A stretch of 6,925 bases of DNA from Eggerthellaceae bacterium (GCA_017533165.1 JAFXIM010000254.1:1-6925), one strand, 5' to 3'. Shown: positions 1 to 6,529, counted from the first letter of the stretch. Translations and numbers: made by a program. The notes: generated by a model from the sequence alone, not told the origin.

Positions 1-1051
1 CCGCACTCCACGTAGCCTGAACCGAATCCGCCATGTTAGACAGTTCGGACGCAAAGCTCAAGCCTTCCTTGGAAAGAGCCTGGTTGGCCAGCGCGAGGGT
101 GAAATCGATACGATACTGCGCCTGCGTTGCAAGACCCTCCGTGAAATTGGAGGATCGCAGAAGCGCAAGCGCCCCCTCGCCGTCGAGCGTCTGCTCGCCA
201 GCCATCAGGTAGCGCGTGCTTGCACGGGGGTCATCAATCTCCTCGGCAAGATTCATGGGCACGCCGCCTGCCATCTCCACCATGCGCGTGATGCCCTCGG
301 CGTTGGTGCGCGCGTAATGCGAGATATCCACGCCAGCGAACTTGGAAACAGCAGAGATCAGCTCCGCATCACCGCCAAGCTCACGCGTTGAGTACAGAGG
401 GCCCTTTTCGCCATTTGAAAGCGCAACTGAAAGGTTAGAGGGAATGCTGATGAAGGTAAGCTGCTTGTAAGTAGGGTCTATGCGCACGAGCAGGTAGGCA
501 TCCGTGCTGTCCCCGCCTTCAGCCACCGCCGTTCCCAGCTCAGCCGAAAGCAGCGCGTAATACGCCTCGCCCTCAACGGGAGCAACCAAGGCCTCAGAAG
601 CATTCGACTCTCCCAGGGCCAACTTGGAGTCGGATGACCCGAAATAAACCGCGACGCCCACGCACAGGCCCACGCCCAACACGAAGAGCAAGAAGGCGAG
701 AAAGCCCAGAATGCCCTTAGCGCGCGACTTGCGTTGAACGTCAGCGGCAAAGCCACCGCGCGCAGCACGACGCGAGAACTGAGCATCGCTTTCACCGGAG
801 GCGGTCGTGGGGGTGATATGGGTCACCATGCCACGATCGGCCTTCTTTCTGCGACGCGACGTAGGTATGTCAATGCTTGGAGATCCAGGTGCCGCAGATG
901 CAGGACCGCCCTTGGAGGCTACGGTCGGTGCGACATGGGGCACGCCAGACCGAACGGACGAACCCGAAGACACACGTGGTGCCCCTGAACGGGATGAACT
1001 ACGGGAAGGTAAGCGCGATGCCTTTCCCTGAGAAGACGCATGCTTGGCCAC
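1..1051 (-). CDS. LCP (LytR-CpsA-Psr) family membrane protein, divergent active site, C-terminus outside window
   Basis: The reading frame is open from codon 1 to the left edge, giving 350 visible residues with the C-terminus missing. Residues ~1-112 are a basic Ser/Arg/Pro/Ala-rich tail (e.g. RSSSRSGAPRVSSGSS). Residues ~113-137 (GILGFLAFLLFVLGVGLCVG...) form one membrane helix. An LCP-like extracellular domain follows: DAYLLVRIDP at ~184-193, a beta strand ending ISIPSN at ~201-206, AGGVPMNL at ~261-268, and GEQTLDGEGALALLRSS at ~285-301. LCP proteins move undecaprenyl-linked glycopolymers onto peptidoglycan outside the cell. Several usually conserved charged positions differ here: PRD reads PSN, the second Arg of R-x-R is Ser, and the RQQ-type motif reads AQY. 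Reduced or altered activity is inferred. GTG 1051 was chosen because GGAGG lies 5 nt upstream. An in-frame TTG at 1171 (18 nt after the murA stop, AGAAGG 13 nt upstream) would add 40 similar residues. No terminator separates it from murA, so co-transcription is likely. Confidence 0.8.
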   Translation of the reverse strand, partial: MAKHASSQGKASRLPSRSSSRSGAPRVSSGSSVRSGVPHVAPTVASKGGPASAAPGSPSIDIPTSRRRKKADRGMVTHITPTTASGESDAQFSRRAARGGFAADVQRKSRAKGILGFLAFLLFVLGVGLCVGVAVYFGSSDSKLALGESNASEALVAPVEGEAYYALLSAELGTAVAEGGDSTDAYLLVRIDPTYKQLTFISIPSNLSVALSNGEKGPLYSTRELGGDAELISAVSKFAGVDISHYARTNAEGITRMVEMAGGVPMNLAEEIDDPRASTRYLMAGEQTLDGEGALALLRSSNFTEGLATQAQYRIDFTLALANQALSKEGLSFASELSNMADSVQATWSA

Positions 1052-1056
1052 AGATG

Positions 1057-1061
1057 CCTCC
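1057..1061 (-). promoter_or_regulatory. Ribosome binding site supporting the GTG start of the LCP gene
   Basis: On the minus strand GGAGG is followed by CATCT and then GTG (1051-1049). This is a near-ideal Shine-Dalgarno match with 5-nt spacing. It favours the internal GTG over the upstream TTG at 1171, whose AGAAGG is 13 nt away. The site lies inside the longer open frame, so the choice is not certain. Confidence 0.55.
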
Positions 1062-1189
1062 GCGCGGGCACGCGGCGTGTTGGCATGAAGCGTAGAAGGG
1101 GTGTCAACGGATACCCTTTCGCGAGAAGCGCGTGCCGCCCTCGGCCTTGTATGTTTACCTTCGCCAGCCAAAACTCAACATCTGCCTTC

Positions 1190-2458
1190 TTAAAGCGCCA
1201 CGCGCGCGACGGATGCGCCCAGGGAGGAAAGCTTGGCCGTGTAGTCTTCGTAGCCGCGATCGATGTGCTCGATCTTATGGACGGAGGTCTCCCCTTCCGC
1301 GTCGATACCCGCAAGAACCAAGGCGGCACCCGCGCGCAGGTCGGTGGAAGACACAGGAGCTCCCTGAAGATGGTCGACACCGCGAACGATGGCGTGATGA
1401 TCCTCAATGGTGATGTCGGCACCCATGCGAGTGAGCTCAGCTGCGAACATGAAGCGATTCTCAAATACGTTTTCCGTAATGATGGACGTGCCCTTCGCGC
1501 GAGCGGCAAGCAGCGTGAACTGCGCCTGCAAGTCGGTCGGGAAGCCGGGATGAGGAAGCGTCTGGATGTCGGTGGCAAGCAGATCGCCCGTACGAGAAAC
1601 GGTGATCCAGTCCTCACCGGTCTCAACGGTGCAACCCATGGCACGCAGCTTGACGATAGCCATGCGCAGGAAAGACGGATCGATGCCCTTCACCGTTACA
1701 GGACCGCCCGTCAAAGCGCCACCAACAAGGAAGGTGCCCGCCTCGATACGATCGCCCACCGTTGCATGCTCGCAAGGGTGGAGGTCGGACAGGGCAACTC
1801 CCTCGACCTCAATGATAGATGAGCCAGCCCCACTCACGCGAGCGCCCATAGCGTTGAGCATGTTGGCAAGATCAACGATCTCGGGTTCGCGTGCGGCGTT
1901 TTCGATCACCGTAGCTCCCTGGGCAACAACTGCAGCCATGAGGAGATTTTCGGTTGCGCCAACGCTTGGGAATTCGAGCATCACATTTGCGCCATGCAGG
2001 CCGTTGGGAGTCTTAGCCACCAGCACGCCATGCTCGACGTTGAACACGACGCCGAGTGACTCAAGACCAACCAAGTGCATGTCGATCTTGCGAGCTCCGA
2101 TCTGGCAGCCACCGGGCATGGCAACGCGAGCCTGACCAAAGCGGCCAACCAGCGGACCGAGCACGGAGATGCTTGCACGCATCTTGGAGACGAGATCATA
2201 AGGAGTCTCGAACTCGCTCACCTCGGCCGTGTCAATCACAAGCGCATCGCCATCGCGCTCAACGCTTGCGCCAAGACGCGTGAGAACTTCGCTCATAATG
2301 CCGATATCGGAAATGCGGGGAACGTTGCGAATGACCGAAGTACCTTGGCCGAGCAGGCTTGCCGCCATCAGCTTGAGCGCAGAGTTCTTTGCACCGGATA
2401 CGGAAACCTCGCCCGTAAGCGTGCCGTTTCCGTTAACAACGATGATTTCTGAGGTCAT
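1190..2458 (-). CDS. murA: UDP-N-acetylglucosamine 1-carboxyvinyltransferase (MurA)
   Basis: MurA transfers the enolpyruvyl group of phosphoenolpyruvate to UDP-GlcNAc in the cytoplasm, the first committed step of peptidoglycan synthesis. The 422-residue product has the family's normal length and an intact set of motifs. SGAKNSAL carries the UDP-GlcNAc-binding K24-N25. [10 protein letters not shown] has catalytic Cys118 (Cys115 of E. coli) on the PEP loop and Arg123. GFPTDLQAQ contains Asp309 (E. coli Asp305). [12 protein letters not shown] has Arg375, and DRGYEDY has Arg401 (E. coli Arg371 and Arg397). A Cys rather than Asp at 118 predicts a fosfomycin-sensitive enzyme, which is inferred. Position 124 is Lys where E. 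coli has Pro. The ATG start has AAAGGA about 6 nt upstream. It follows the tsf terminator with its own probable promoter, and the LCP gene lies directly downstream. I cannot tell whether the genome has a second murA. Confidence 0.97.
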   Translation of the reverse strand: MTSEIIVVNGNGTLTGEVSVSGAKNSALKLMAASLLGQGTSVIRNVPRISDIGIMSEVLTRLGASVERDGDALVIDTAEVSEFETPYDLVSKMRASISVLGPLVGRFGQARVAMPGGCQIGARKIDMHLVGLESLGVVFNVEHGVLVAKTPNGLHGANVMLEFPSVGATENLLMAAVVAQGATVIENAAREPEIVDLANMLNAMGARVSGAGSSIIEVEGVALSDLHPCEHATVGDRIEAGTFLVGGALTGGPVTVKGIDPSFLRMAIVKLRAMGCTVETGEDWITVSRTGDLLATDIQTLPHPGFPTDLQAQFTLLAARAKGTSIITENVFENRFMFAAELTRMGADITIEDHHAIVRGVDHLQGAPVSSTDLRAGAALVLAGIDAEGETSVHKIEHIDRGYEDYTAKLSSLGASVARVAL

Positions 2459-2471
2459 ACACGTTCCTTTA

Positions 2472-2491
2472 TCGCGTTATTGTCGCGTTAT
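2472..2491 (-). repeat. Tandem 9-bp direct repeat in the murA leader
   Basis: On the minus strand ATAACGCGA occurs twice, at 2491-2483 and 2480-2472, separated by CA, so the copies are 11 bp apart, about one helical turn. They lie between the probable murA -10 box (2505-2510) and its ribosome binding site (2465-2469). The spacing would suit a protein binding one face of the DNA, or a repeat in the short 5' UTR. No known regulator is recognised. Confidence 0.6.
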
Positions 2492-2504
2492 ACGCCAATC
2501 GAAA

Positions 2505-2533
2505 ATTATAGGAAAAGATCCGACCGGGTAACC
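2505..2533 (-). promoter_or_regulatory. Probable murA promoter overlapping the tsf terminator
   Basis: A perfect TATAAT lies at 2510-2505 on the minus strand, 47 bp before the murA ATG, predicting a start of transcription near 2499 and a 5' UTR of about 40 nt. The -35 region 16-17 bp upstream is weak (GTTACC or GGTTAC) and falls in the loop and arms of the tsf terminator. The perfect -10 box and the terminator just upstream argue for a separate murA transcript. The poor -35 keeps confidence moderate. Confidence 0.5.
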
Positions 2534-2545
2534 CGATCGGATCTT
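2513..2545 (-). terminator. Intrinsic terminator of the rpsB-tsf operon
   Basis: Downstream of tsf the minus strand forms a 14-bp stem (AAGATCCGATCGGG, 2545-2532, with CCCGGTCGGATCTT, 2528-2515) containing one G-U pair and closed by a TTA loop, ending in TTTT. It is preceded by an A-rich stretch. This is a textbook rho-independent terminator and separates tsf from murA. Confidence 0.9.
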
Positions 2546-2579
2546 CTCTTCAAGCAATCTAAAGAATTAGGCGACAGCC

Positions 2580-3434
2580 TTACAGGGTCTCACGCATGAA
2601 GGACTTGACAACAATGGAGCCACCAAGAGCCTTTGCGCACTCTGCGACGTACTGGTTGACGGTCTGATCGGGGTTCTTGACGAAGGCCTGCTCGGTGAGG
2701 CAGTTCTCCTTGTAGAACTTCTCCATACGACCCTGAGCCATCTTCTCCTGGATGTTCTCGGGCTTGCCGGACTCAGCAGCCTGTGCCTTGTAGATAGCCA
2801 TCTCGCGCTCAGCAACCTCTGCCGGAACGTCCTCGCGGGTAGCGGAGACCGGGCTGATAGCGGCAACCTGCATAGCGAGGTCGCGGCCGCACTTCTGGAA
2901 GCCCTCGTTGGCCGGGTCGATGCCATCGACATCAAAGGCAACCAGAACGCCGATCTTGCCAGCGCCGTGGATGTAGGAAGCGACGCCCTCGGCCTCAACG
3001 ATAGCAACGCGAGCAAGCTGAATGTTCTCGCCGAGAACATGGATAGCGTCGGTGAGGATGGCCTCAACAGTCTCGCCCTCGATCTCAGCAGCCTTCAGGG
3101 CCTCGACGTCAGCCGGCTTAGCAGCGAGAGCTGCCTGAGCGATCTTGTGGGCATAAGCCTGGAACTTGTCGTTGATAGCAACGAAGTCGGTCTCGCAGTT
3201 GAGAACGACGACAGCGCCAACCTTGCAATCCTCGGAGACGACGGCAACGACGGTACCCTCGTTGGTTGCACGGCCAGCCTTCTTGGCAACAGCAGCGAGG
3301 CCGCGGGTGCGAAGAACGTCAACGGCCTTCTCGAGATCGCCGTCGACCTCAGCGAGTGCCTTCTTGCACTCCATCATGCCAGCGCCGGTCATCTCGCGGA
3401 GTTCCTTGACCATGGAAGCGGTGATGTTAGCCAC
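2580..3434 (-). CDS. tsf: Translation elongation factor Ts (EF-Ts)
   Basis: EF-Ts is the guanine-nucleotide exchange factor that removes GDP from EF-Tu in the cytoplasm. The N-terminal UBA-like domain starts MANITASMVK and contains the signature LREMTGAGMMECKKAL (~12-27). The core opens with LNCETDFVA (~78-86), whose TDFV element (82-85) contacts the EF-Tu nucleotide site. The C-terminal part includes a coiled-coil-like stretch (~AEREMAIYKAQAAESGK) and a final dimerisation/core region ending FMRETL. At 284 residues it has the normal length for a two-subdomain bacterial EF-Ts. The GTG start at 3434 was chosen because family members begin at this Ala-Asn-Ile segment and AAGGAAAGGAA stands ~6 nt upstream. 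The longer ATG at 3467 would add 11 residues without homology. It follows rpsB after 135 bp and ends at a strong terminator. Confidence 0.97.
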   Translation of the reverse strand: MANITASMVKELREMTGAGMMECKKALAEVDGDLEKAVDVLRTRGLAAVAKKAGRATNEGTVVAVVSEDCKVGAVVVLNCETDFVAINDKFQAYAHKIAQAALAAKPADVEALKAAEIEGETVEAILTDAIHVLGENIQLARVAIVEAEGVASYIHGAGKIGVLVAFDVDGIDPANEGFQKCGRDLAMQVAAISPVSATREDVPAEVAEREMAIYKAQAAESGKPENIQEKMAQGRMEKFYKENCLTEQAFVKNPDQTVNQYVAECAKALGGSIVVKSFMRETL

Positions 3435-3491
3435 GTTAATTCCTTTCCTTAGTGAAAACGTGCTCAATCGAAGCCGCGCTTTCGTCCGACA

Positions 3492-3514
3492 TTGCCTCCG
3501 AGTTATTCAGGCAA
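3492..3514 (-). other. Small stem-loop in the rpsB-tsf spacer
   Basis: TTGCCT and AGGCAA form a 6-bp stem around an 11-nt loop, about 58 bp before the tsf start. It contains GGAGGCAATG, from which a frame of 18 codons runs to a TAA one base before the tsf GTG. The GGAGG-to-ATG spacing (2 nt) is too short for efficient initiation, so translation is doubtful. Confidence 0.35.
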
Positions 3515-3535
3515 CGCGGACGCGAGCGCGAATGA

Positions 3536-3559
3536 GGCGTGCCGCTTAAGCGACACGCC
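3536..3559 (-). promoter_or_regulatory. Hairpin just downstream of rpsB, possible attenuator or processing site
   Basis: Ten bases after the rpsB stop, the minus strand carries a 12-bp inverted repeat, GGCGTGTCGCTT with AAGCGGCACGCC, with one G-U pair. In RNA the central CTTAAG would open to form the loop. There is no U run after it (TCATTC follows), so full termination is unlikely. A partial attenuator, pause or RNA-stabilising element that sets the S2:EF-Ts ratio is inferred; an attenuator-like element between these genes is described for E. coli. Confidence 0.6.
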
Positions 3560-3569
3560 GGGGTTAGTC

Positions 3570-4313
3570 CTACTCAGCCTCAGCCGGAGCCTCAGCAGGA
3601 GCAGCCTCGCCCATCTCCTCAGCGGAGACCGGAGCGCCGGTGCCAGCGATGACAGCATCAGCGATGAAGTCAGCCATGAGGCGGACAGAGCGGATAGCGT
3701 CGTCGTTAGCCGGGATGCCGAACTCGACGTCATCGGGATCGCAGTTGGTGTCGAGGGTGCCGACAACCGGGATGTTGAGGCGCTTGGCCTCCTTGATTGC
3801 GATCTCCTCGCGGTTGGTGTCGATAACGAAGATGGCGTCCGGAGTGCGCTTCATATTGCGGATGCCGTTGAGGTTAGCCTGCAGCTTGCCGAGCTCCTTG
3901 CGAAGCAGGATCTGCTCCTTCTTCGGCAGCAGAGCCATGCGACCGTCGGCCTCCATGGCCTCGAGCTCCTCCATGCGGTTCACGCGAGTGCGGATGGTGA
4001 CGAAGTTGATCATCATGCCGCCGAGCCAACGAGCGTTGACGTAGGGCATACCGCAGCGGTTAGCGGCGTCAGCGACGGCCTCCTGAGCCTGCTTCTTGGT
4101 GCCGACGAACAGCACAGTGCCACCCTTGCGAGCGAGATCGGAGATGAAGGTGTAGGACTTGTCGAGACCGATGAGGGTCTCCTTGAGGTCGATGATGTAG
4201 ATATCACCGCGGGAGCCGAAGATATACGGCTTCATCTTGGGATTCCAGCGACGGGTCTGGTGCCCAAAGTGGCTGCCTGCATCAAGCAGCGTGGAAATGC
4301 TAATCTTAGCCAT
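3570..4313 (-). CDS. rpsB: 30S ribosomal protein S2 (uS2)
   Basis: S2 is a late-assembling small-subunit protein that binds at the head-body junction of the 30S subunit and helps recruit S1-type proteins where present. The 247-residue product has the family hallmarks in order: MAKISISTLLDAGSHFGHQT, the RRWNPKMKPYI motif, GDIYIIDL, the VLFVGTKKQAQ strand and turn, RWLGGMMINFVTI (usual LGGxLTNxxTI, with Ile for Thr here), a helical hairpin at ~110-150, DAIFVIDTNRE, and IPVVGTLDTNCDP with the nearby GIPANDDAIRS. The C-terminus is an acidic Ala/Glu/Pro tail (EAAPAEAPAEAE), frequent in actinobacterial S2. ATG 4313 was chosen because GGAG lies 6 nt upstream and the family begins M-A-x-I-S. The in-frame ATG at 4325 overlaps that GGAG. 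It is the first gene of the rpsB-tsf operon. Confidence 0.98.
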   Translation of the reverse strand: MAKISISTLLDAGSHFGHQTRRWNPKMKPYIFGSRGDIYIIDLKETLIGLDKSYTFISDLARKGGTVLFVGTKKQAQEAVADAANRCGMPYVNARWLGGMMINFVTIRTRVNRMEELEAMEADGRMALLPKKEQILLRKELGKLQANLNGIRNMKRTPDAIFVIDTNREEIAIKEAKRLNIPVVGTLDTNCDPDDVEFGIPANDDAIRSVRLMADFIADAVIAGTGAPVSAEEMGEAAPAEAPAEAE

Positions 4314-4419
4314 TTCTTTCTCCATTCGTTAGTCCTCTGCCCACGATCATCCCCGTTACCGCAGCCTTTTCCAGTGGCCACTAGCGGAACGAGTCACGTG
4401 AGCATGTGAAATTAGCAAC
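4314..4419 (-). promoter_or_regulatory. rpsB 5' leader with palindromes
   Basis: The predicted untranslated leader is about 105 nt. It holds a perfect 10-bp palindrome AGTGGCCACT (4373-4382) and an 8-bp palindrome TCACGTGA (4394-4401), then the Shine-Dalgarno GGAG (4320-4323). Long rpsB leaders in several phyla are S2 autoregulation targets. I cannot match this one to a described S2-leader motif, so regulation is inferred only from length and symmetry. Confidence 0.35.
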
Positions 4420-4425
4420 CTGTTC

Positions 4426-4454
4426 AGTATAGGGACGCACACTAGCTAATGCAA
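4426..4454 (-). promoter_or_regulatory. rpsB-tsf promoter (sigma-70 type)
   Basis: On the minus strand TTGCAT (4454-4449) and TATACT (4431-4426) are separated by exactly 17 bp. Transcription would start near 4419-4421. It is the only good promoter match in the gap between the purH terminator and rpsB and fits a strongly expressed ribosomal operon. Confidence 0.7.
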
Positions 4455-4655
4455 GCAAAATTCGCATGTTTTCCTGCGGATTCCTTACCTTAAGCTCTTT
4501 CGCAGTCCTCTCGAAAACCACCTTCTGTTCTTTTATGATCCGCCCGCTAAGCCAGTTTTACATGGACAAGCAGACTCGCCAAGAAGGCGGAAATGATGCC
4601 CAATGCGCCCAAACACGCTATCACGCAAACGCAGGAGCAAACAACGCTCACGCGC
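4455..4655. other. Gene-poor spacer between purH terminator and rpsB promoter
   Basis: This ~200-bp stretch holds no recognisable RNA gene, repeat or conserved protein. The only items of note are a short minus-strand frame for a hydrophobic peptide (listed separately) and a 28-codon minus-strand frame at 4381-4467. The latter begins ATGCGAATTTTG after AGGAAAAC but runs through the rpsB promoter, so it is probably not a gene. Confidence 0.5.
4547..4651 (-). other. Candidate tiny membrane peptide (34 residues), unproven
   Basis: From GTG 4651 to a TAG at 4547 the minus strand encodes a 34-residue peptide dominated by one hydrophobic stretch (VIACLGALGIISAFLASL), long enough to cross a membrane and ending in VHVKLA. 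In the same frame an earlier GTG at 4702 would add 17 residues, including a basic SRRVLR before the helix (a positive-inside pattern), but that version runs through the purH terminator. No convincing ribosome binding site or promoter is visible. It may be chance or a remnant. Confidence 0.18.
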
Positions 4656-4708
4656 AAAACCCGCCGTGACAGCCAACTGCACTCGAAACGCAGTTGGATC
4701 ACGGCGGG
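4656..4708 (-). terminator. Composite intrinsic terminator of purH
   Basis: On the minus strand an outer 10-bp stem (CCCGCCGTGA with TCACGGCGGG) encloses an inner 8-bp stem (CCAACTGC with GCAGTTGG), joined by a T/CTG asymmetric bulge and capped by a 9-nt loop. TTTT follows directly (4659-4656). It begins ~75 bp after the purH stop and should end the purine transcript. Confidence 0.9.
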
Positions 4709-4757
4709 CTCGAAAGCTTGCGCTATGCAGCTAGCGACTCATCTCTGCTGCCACGCA

Positions 4758-4774
4758 GCCGGCAGGGCGCCGGC
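4758..4774 (-). other. GC-rich stem-loop just after the purH stop
   Basis: GCCGGC repeats around a 5-nt loop, starting about 8 bp after the purH stop codon. The element has no U tract. An overlapping alternative stem GCTGC/GCAGC (4747-4759) exists. It probably protects the mRNA 3' end or acts as a pause; the real terminator is the composite hairpin further on. Confidence 0.4.
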
Positions 4775-4782
4775 ACAACAAC

Positions 4783-6390
4783 TTAGTGGCGGAAGTGACG
4801 ATGACCGGTGAACACCATGGCAATGTTGTTCTCGTCAGCCGCAGCAATGACCTCTTCGTCGCGGATGGAGCCACCCGGCTGGATGACTGCGGTAACACCA
4901 GCTTCGGCAAGAATGTCAAAGCCATCGCGGAACGGGAAGAATGCGTCGGATGCAGCAACGGCGCCCTTGGCCTTCTCACCAGCCTGGCGCACAGCCAGGA
5001 GAGCGGAGTTCACACGATTGGGCTGACCAGCGCCAGCCCCCACGGTTGCATGGTTCTTGGCGATGAGGATGGCGTTAGACTTCACTGACTTGCATGCCTT
5101 CCAGGCAAACAGAAGCTCGGTCATTTCCTCCTCGGTGGGCTGACGCTTGGTGGGAACGGTGAAGGTAGCCGGGTCTTCCTTCACGGAGTCGCTCTCCATG
5201 CACACAAGACCGCCCTCGACGGAACGGTACTCGACCTCGCCGCCGGCAGGGTTCACGCCACCGGTAGAAAGCAGGCGCGCGTTCTTCTTCGTGGCGTACA
5301 TCTCAAGCGCATCACCAGAGAACTCCGGCGCAATGATGCACTCGACGAACTGCTTGTTCTCAAAAATCGCAGTAACGACATCAGAAGTAACGGCGCGATT
5401 GAACGCCATGACACCACCGTAAGCGCTCACGGGATCGCACTCGTGGGCACGCTTGTAAGCCTCAACCAACGCGTCGCTCTCGGGCATGACGGCATCGGAA
5501 GCGGGGTCAACCGCAACCTCGCATGCGCCACACGGAGTGAGGTGCTTCACGATAACGCAAGCCGGGTTGTCGTACTCGCGCACAGCTGCCCAGGCAGCGT
5601 CGGTGTCGAGATAGTTGTTGTAGGACATCTCCTTGCCCTGATGCTGCGTTGCATACGCAAGGCTGTGCTCGGCACCGGCATACTTGTCGCGACGGAAGAA
5701 GGCAGCGCTCTGATGCGGGTTCTCACCATAGCGAAGGTCCTGAACCTTGGTCAGGCGCAGGGCCTGCTGCGCGGGATAGCGCGTCTCGCCTTCAAGCTGC
5801 TCGCCAAGCCATGCGGCGATGGCGGTATCGTAGGCAGACGTAGTGCGGAACACCTCAAGAGCCAGCTTGGCGCGGGTCTCGCGGGTAGTGACACCATCGT
5901 TAGCACGCATCTCGTCAAGGATGGCGTCGTAGCTTGCCGGGTCGGTCACAACGGCGACGCTTTCGAAATTCTTAGCAGCAGAACGAAGCATGGACGGACC
6001 ACCAATGTCGATGTTCTCGATGCAGGTGGCGAAATCAGCACCAGACGCAACGGTCTTCTCGAAAATGTAGAGATTCACGACGACCATGTCGATCATCTCG
6101 ATGCCGTGCTCAGCCGCCTGAGCCATATGTGACTCGTTGTCGCGCTTGGCCAGAAGACCGCCGTGGACGCGCGGGTGCAGCGTCTTCACGCGGCCGTCCA
6201 TCATCTCGGGGAACTTGGTCACGTCATCGATCGGGGTAACGGGAACACCCGCCTCGGCGATCGCACGAGCGGTGCCACCCGTCGAGATGATCTCGGCGCC
6301 GAACTCTTCGGCGAGGGCGCGCGCAAACTCGACAACGCCCGTCTTGTCGGTTACAGAAATTAGAACTCGCTTGACTTGAGGATTGCTCAT
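4783..6390 (-). CDS. purH: Bifunctional AICAR transformylase / IMP cyclohydrolase (PurH)
   Basis: PurH performs the last two steps of de novo purine synthesis: formylation of AICAR with 10-formyl-THF, then ring closure to IMP. The 535-residue protein is full length. The N-terminal IMP cyclohydrolase domain (~1-200, MGS-like fold) has SVTDKTG, STGGTA (36-41), [16 protein letters not shown] (63-78) and [16 protein letters not shown] (126-141). The C-terminal transformylase (~205-535) has RYGENPHQ (220-227), the catalytic Lys-His pair in VKHLTPCG (K282-H283), [19 protein letters not shown] and the closing FTGHRHFRH. Two positions are unusual: NLYPF reads NLYIF (Ile109, codon ATT), and the GAGQMSR-like loop reads GAGQPNR. 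ATG 6390 follows GGAAGG at 12-nt spacing, rather long. It lies 261 bp after purN, behind a structured leader and hairpin, suggesting its expression is tuned separately from purN. Confidence 0.97.
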   Translation of the reverse strand: MSNPQVKRVLISVTDKTGVVEFARALAEEFGAEIISTGGTARAIAEAGVPVTPIDDVTKFPEMMDGRVKTLHPRVHGGLLAKRDNESHMAQAAEHGIEMIDMVVVNLYIFEKTVASGADFATCIENIDIGGPSMLRSAAKNFESVAVVTDPASYDAILDEMRANDGVTTRETRAKLALEVFRTTSAYDTAIAAWLGEQLEGETRYPAQQALRLTKVQDLRYGENPHQSAAFFRRDKYAGAEHSLAYATQHQGKEMSYNNYLDTDAAWAAVREYDNPACVIVKHLTPCGACEVAVDPASDAVMPESDALVEAYKRAHECDPVSAYGGVMAFNRAVTSDVVTAIFENKQFVECIIAPEFSGDALEMYATKKNARLLSTGGVNPAGGEVEYRSVEGGLVCMESDSVKEDPATFTVPTKRQPTEEEMTELLFAWKACKSVKSNAILIAKNHATVGAGAGQPNRVNSALLAVRQAGEKAKGAVAASDAFFPFRDGFDILAEAGVTAVIQPGGSIRDEEVIAAADENNIAMVFTGHRHFRH

Positions 6391-6468
6391 ATGGTCTTAC
6401 ATCCTTCCTTTCTTGCTTTCAGCCTTGTTCTCGCACACGCCTCTCCATAGCGCATGCCCTCCCAGTAT

Positions 6469-6501
6469 GAAACCCCACGTCAGCCTCTGACATGGGGTTT
6501 C
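6469..6501 (-). terminator. Terminator-like hairpin between purN and purH
   Basis: A 15-bp stem, GAAACCCCATGTCAG with CTGACGTGGGGTTTC (one U-G pair), is closed by a 3-nt AGG loop. The T's that would form the release tract are partly inside the stem (GGGGTTTC, then ATACTG), so it may be an intermediate or bidirectional terminator. It sits 78 bp before purH, so purH must be read through it or have its own start. No convincing promoter is visible between the hairpin and purH, which favours read-through or attenuation. Confidence 0.7.
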
Positions 6502-6529
6502 TATTAAGTAATATAAAGTTCGGCGGGAG

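Noticed and set aside
919..1644. 241-codon minus-strand frame overlapping murA and the LCP gene
   Set aside because: It is the same strand in a different frame across two recognisable genes. The product is an Arg/Pro/Ser-rich shadow with no family resemblance.
1040..1822. 260-codon plus-strand frame opposite murA
   Set aside because: It is antisense to the conserved MurA coding sequence and has no protein motif or ribosome binding site.
3436..3492. 18-codon leader peptide ending one base before the tsf start
   Set aside because: GGAGG is only 2 nt from its ATG and the peptide has no attenuator-type codon run. Kept only as a note in the hairpin entry.
4306..4350. 14-codon frame in the rpsB leader overlapping the rpsB start
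   Set aside because: No properly spaced ribosome binding site, and nothing distinctive in the peptide.
3492..4409. Long plus-strand open frame (305 codons) antisense to rpsB
   Set aside because: It lies opposite rpsB, which is unmistakable, and its translation is a Leu/Asp/Val/Ala-biased mirror of rpsB codons without any motif. GC-rich coding bias opens such antisense frames.
4511..4539. Plus-strand promoter-like TCGAAA-17-TATGAT
   Set aside because: No credible plus-strand gene or RNA follows. The downstream frames (4593-4811, 4466-4669) have no motif and run into purH antisense. Likely chance.
5443..6132. 229-codon plus-strand frame opposite purH
   Set aside because: It is antisense to intact purH motifs and reflects codon bias only.
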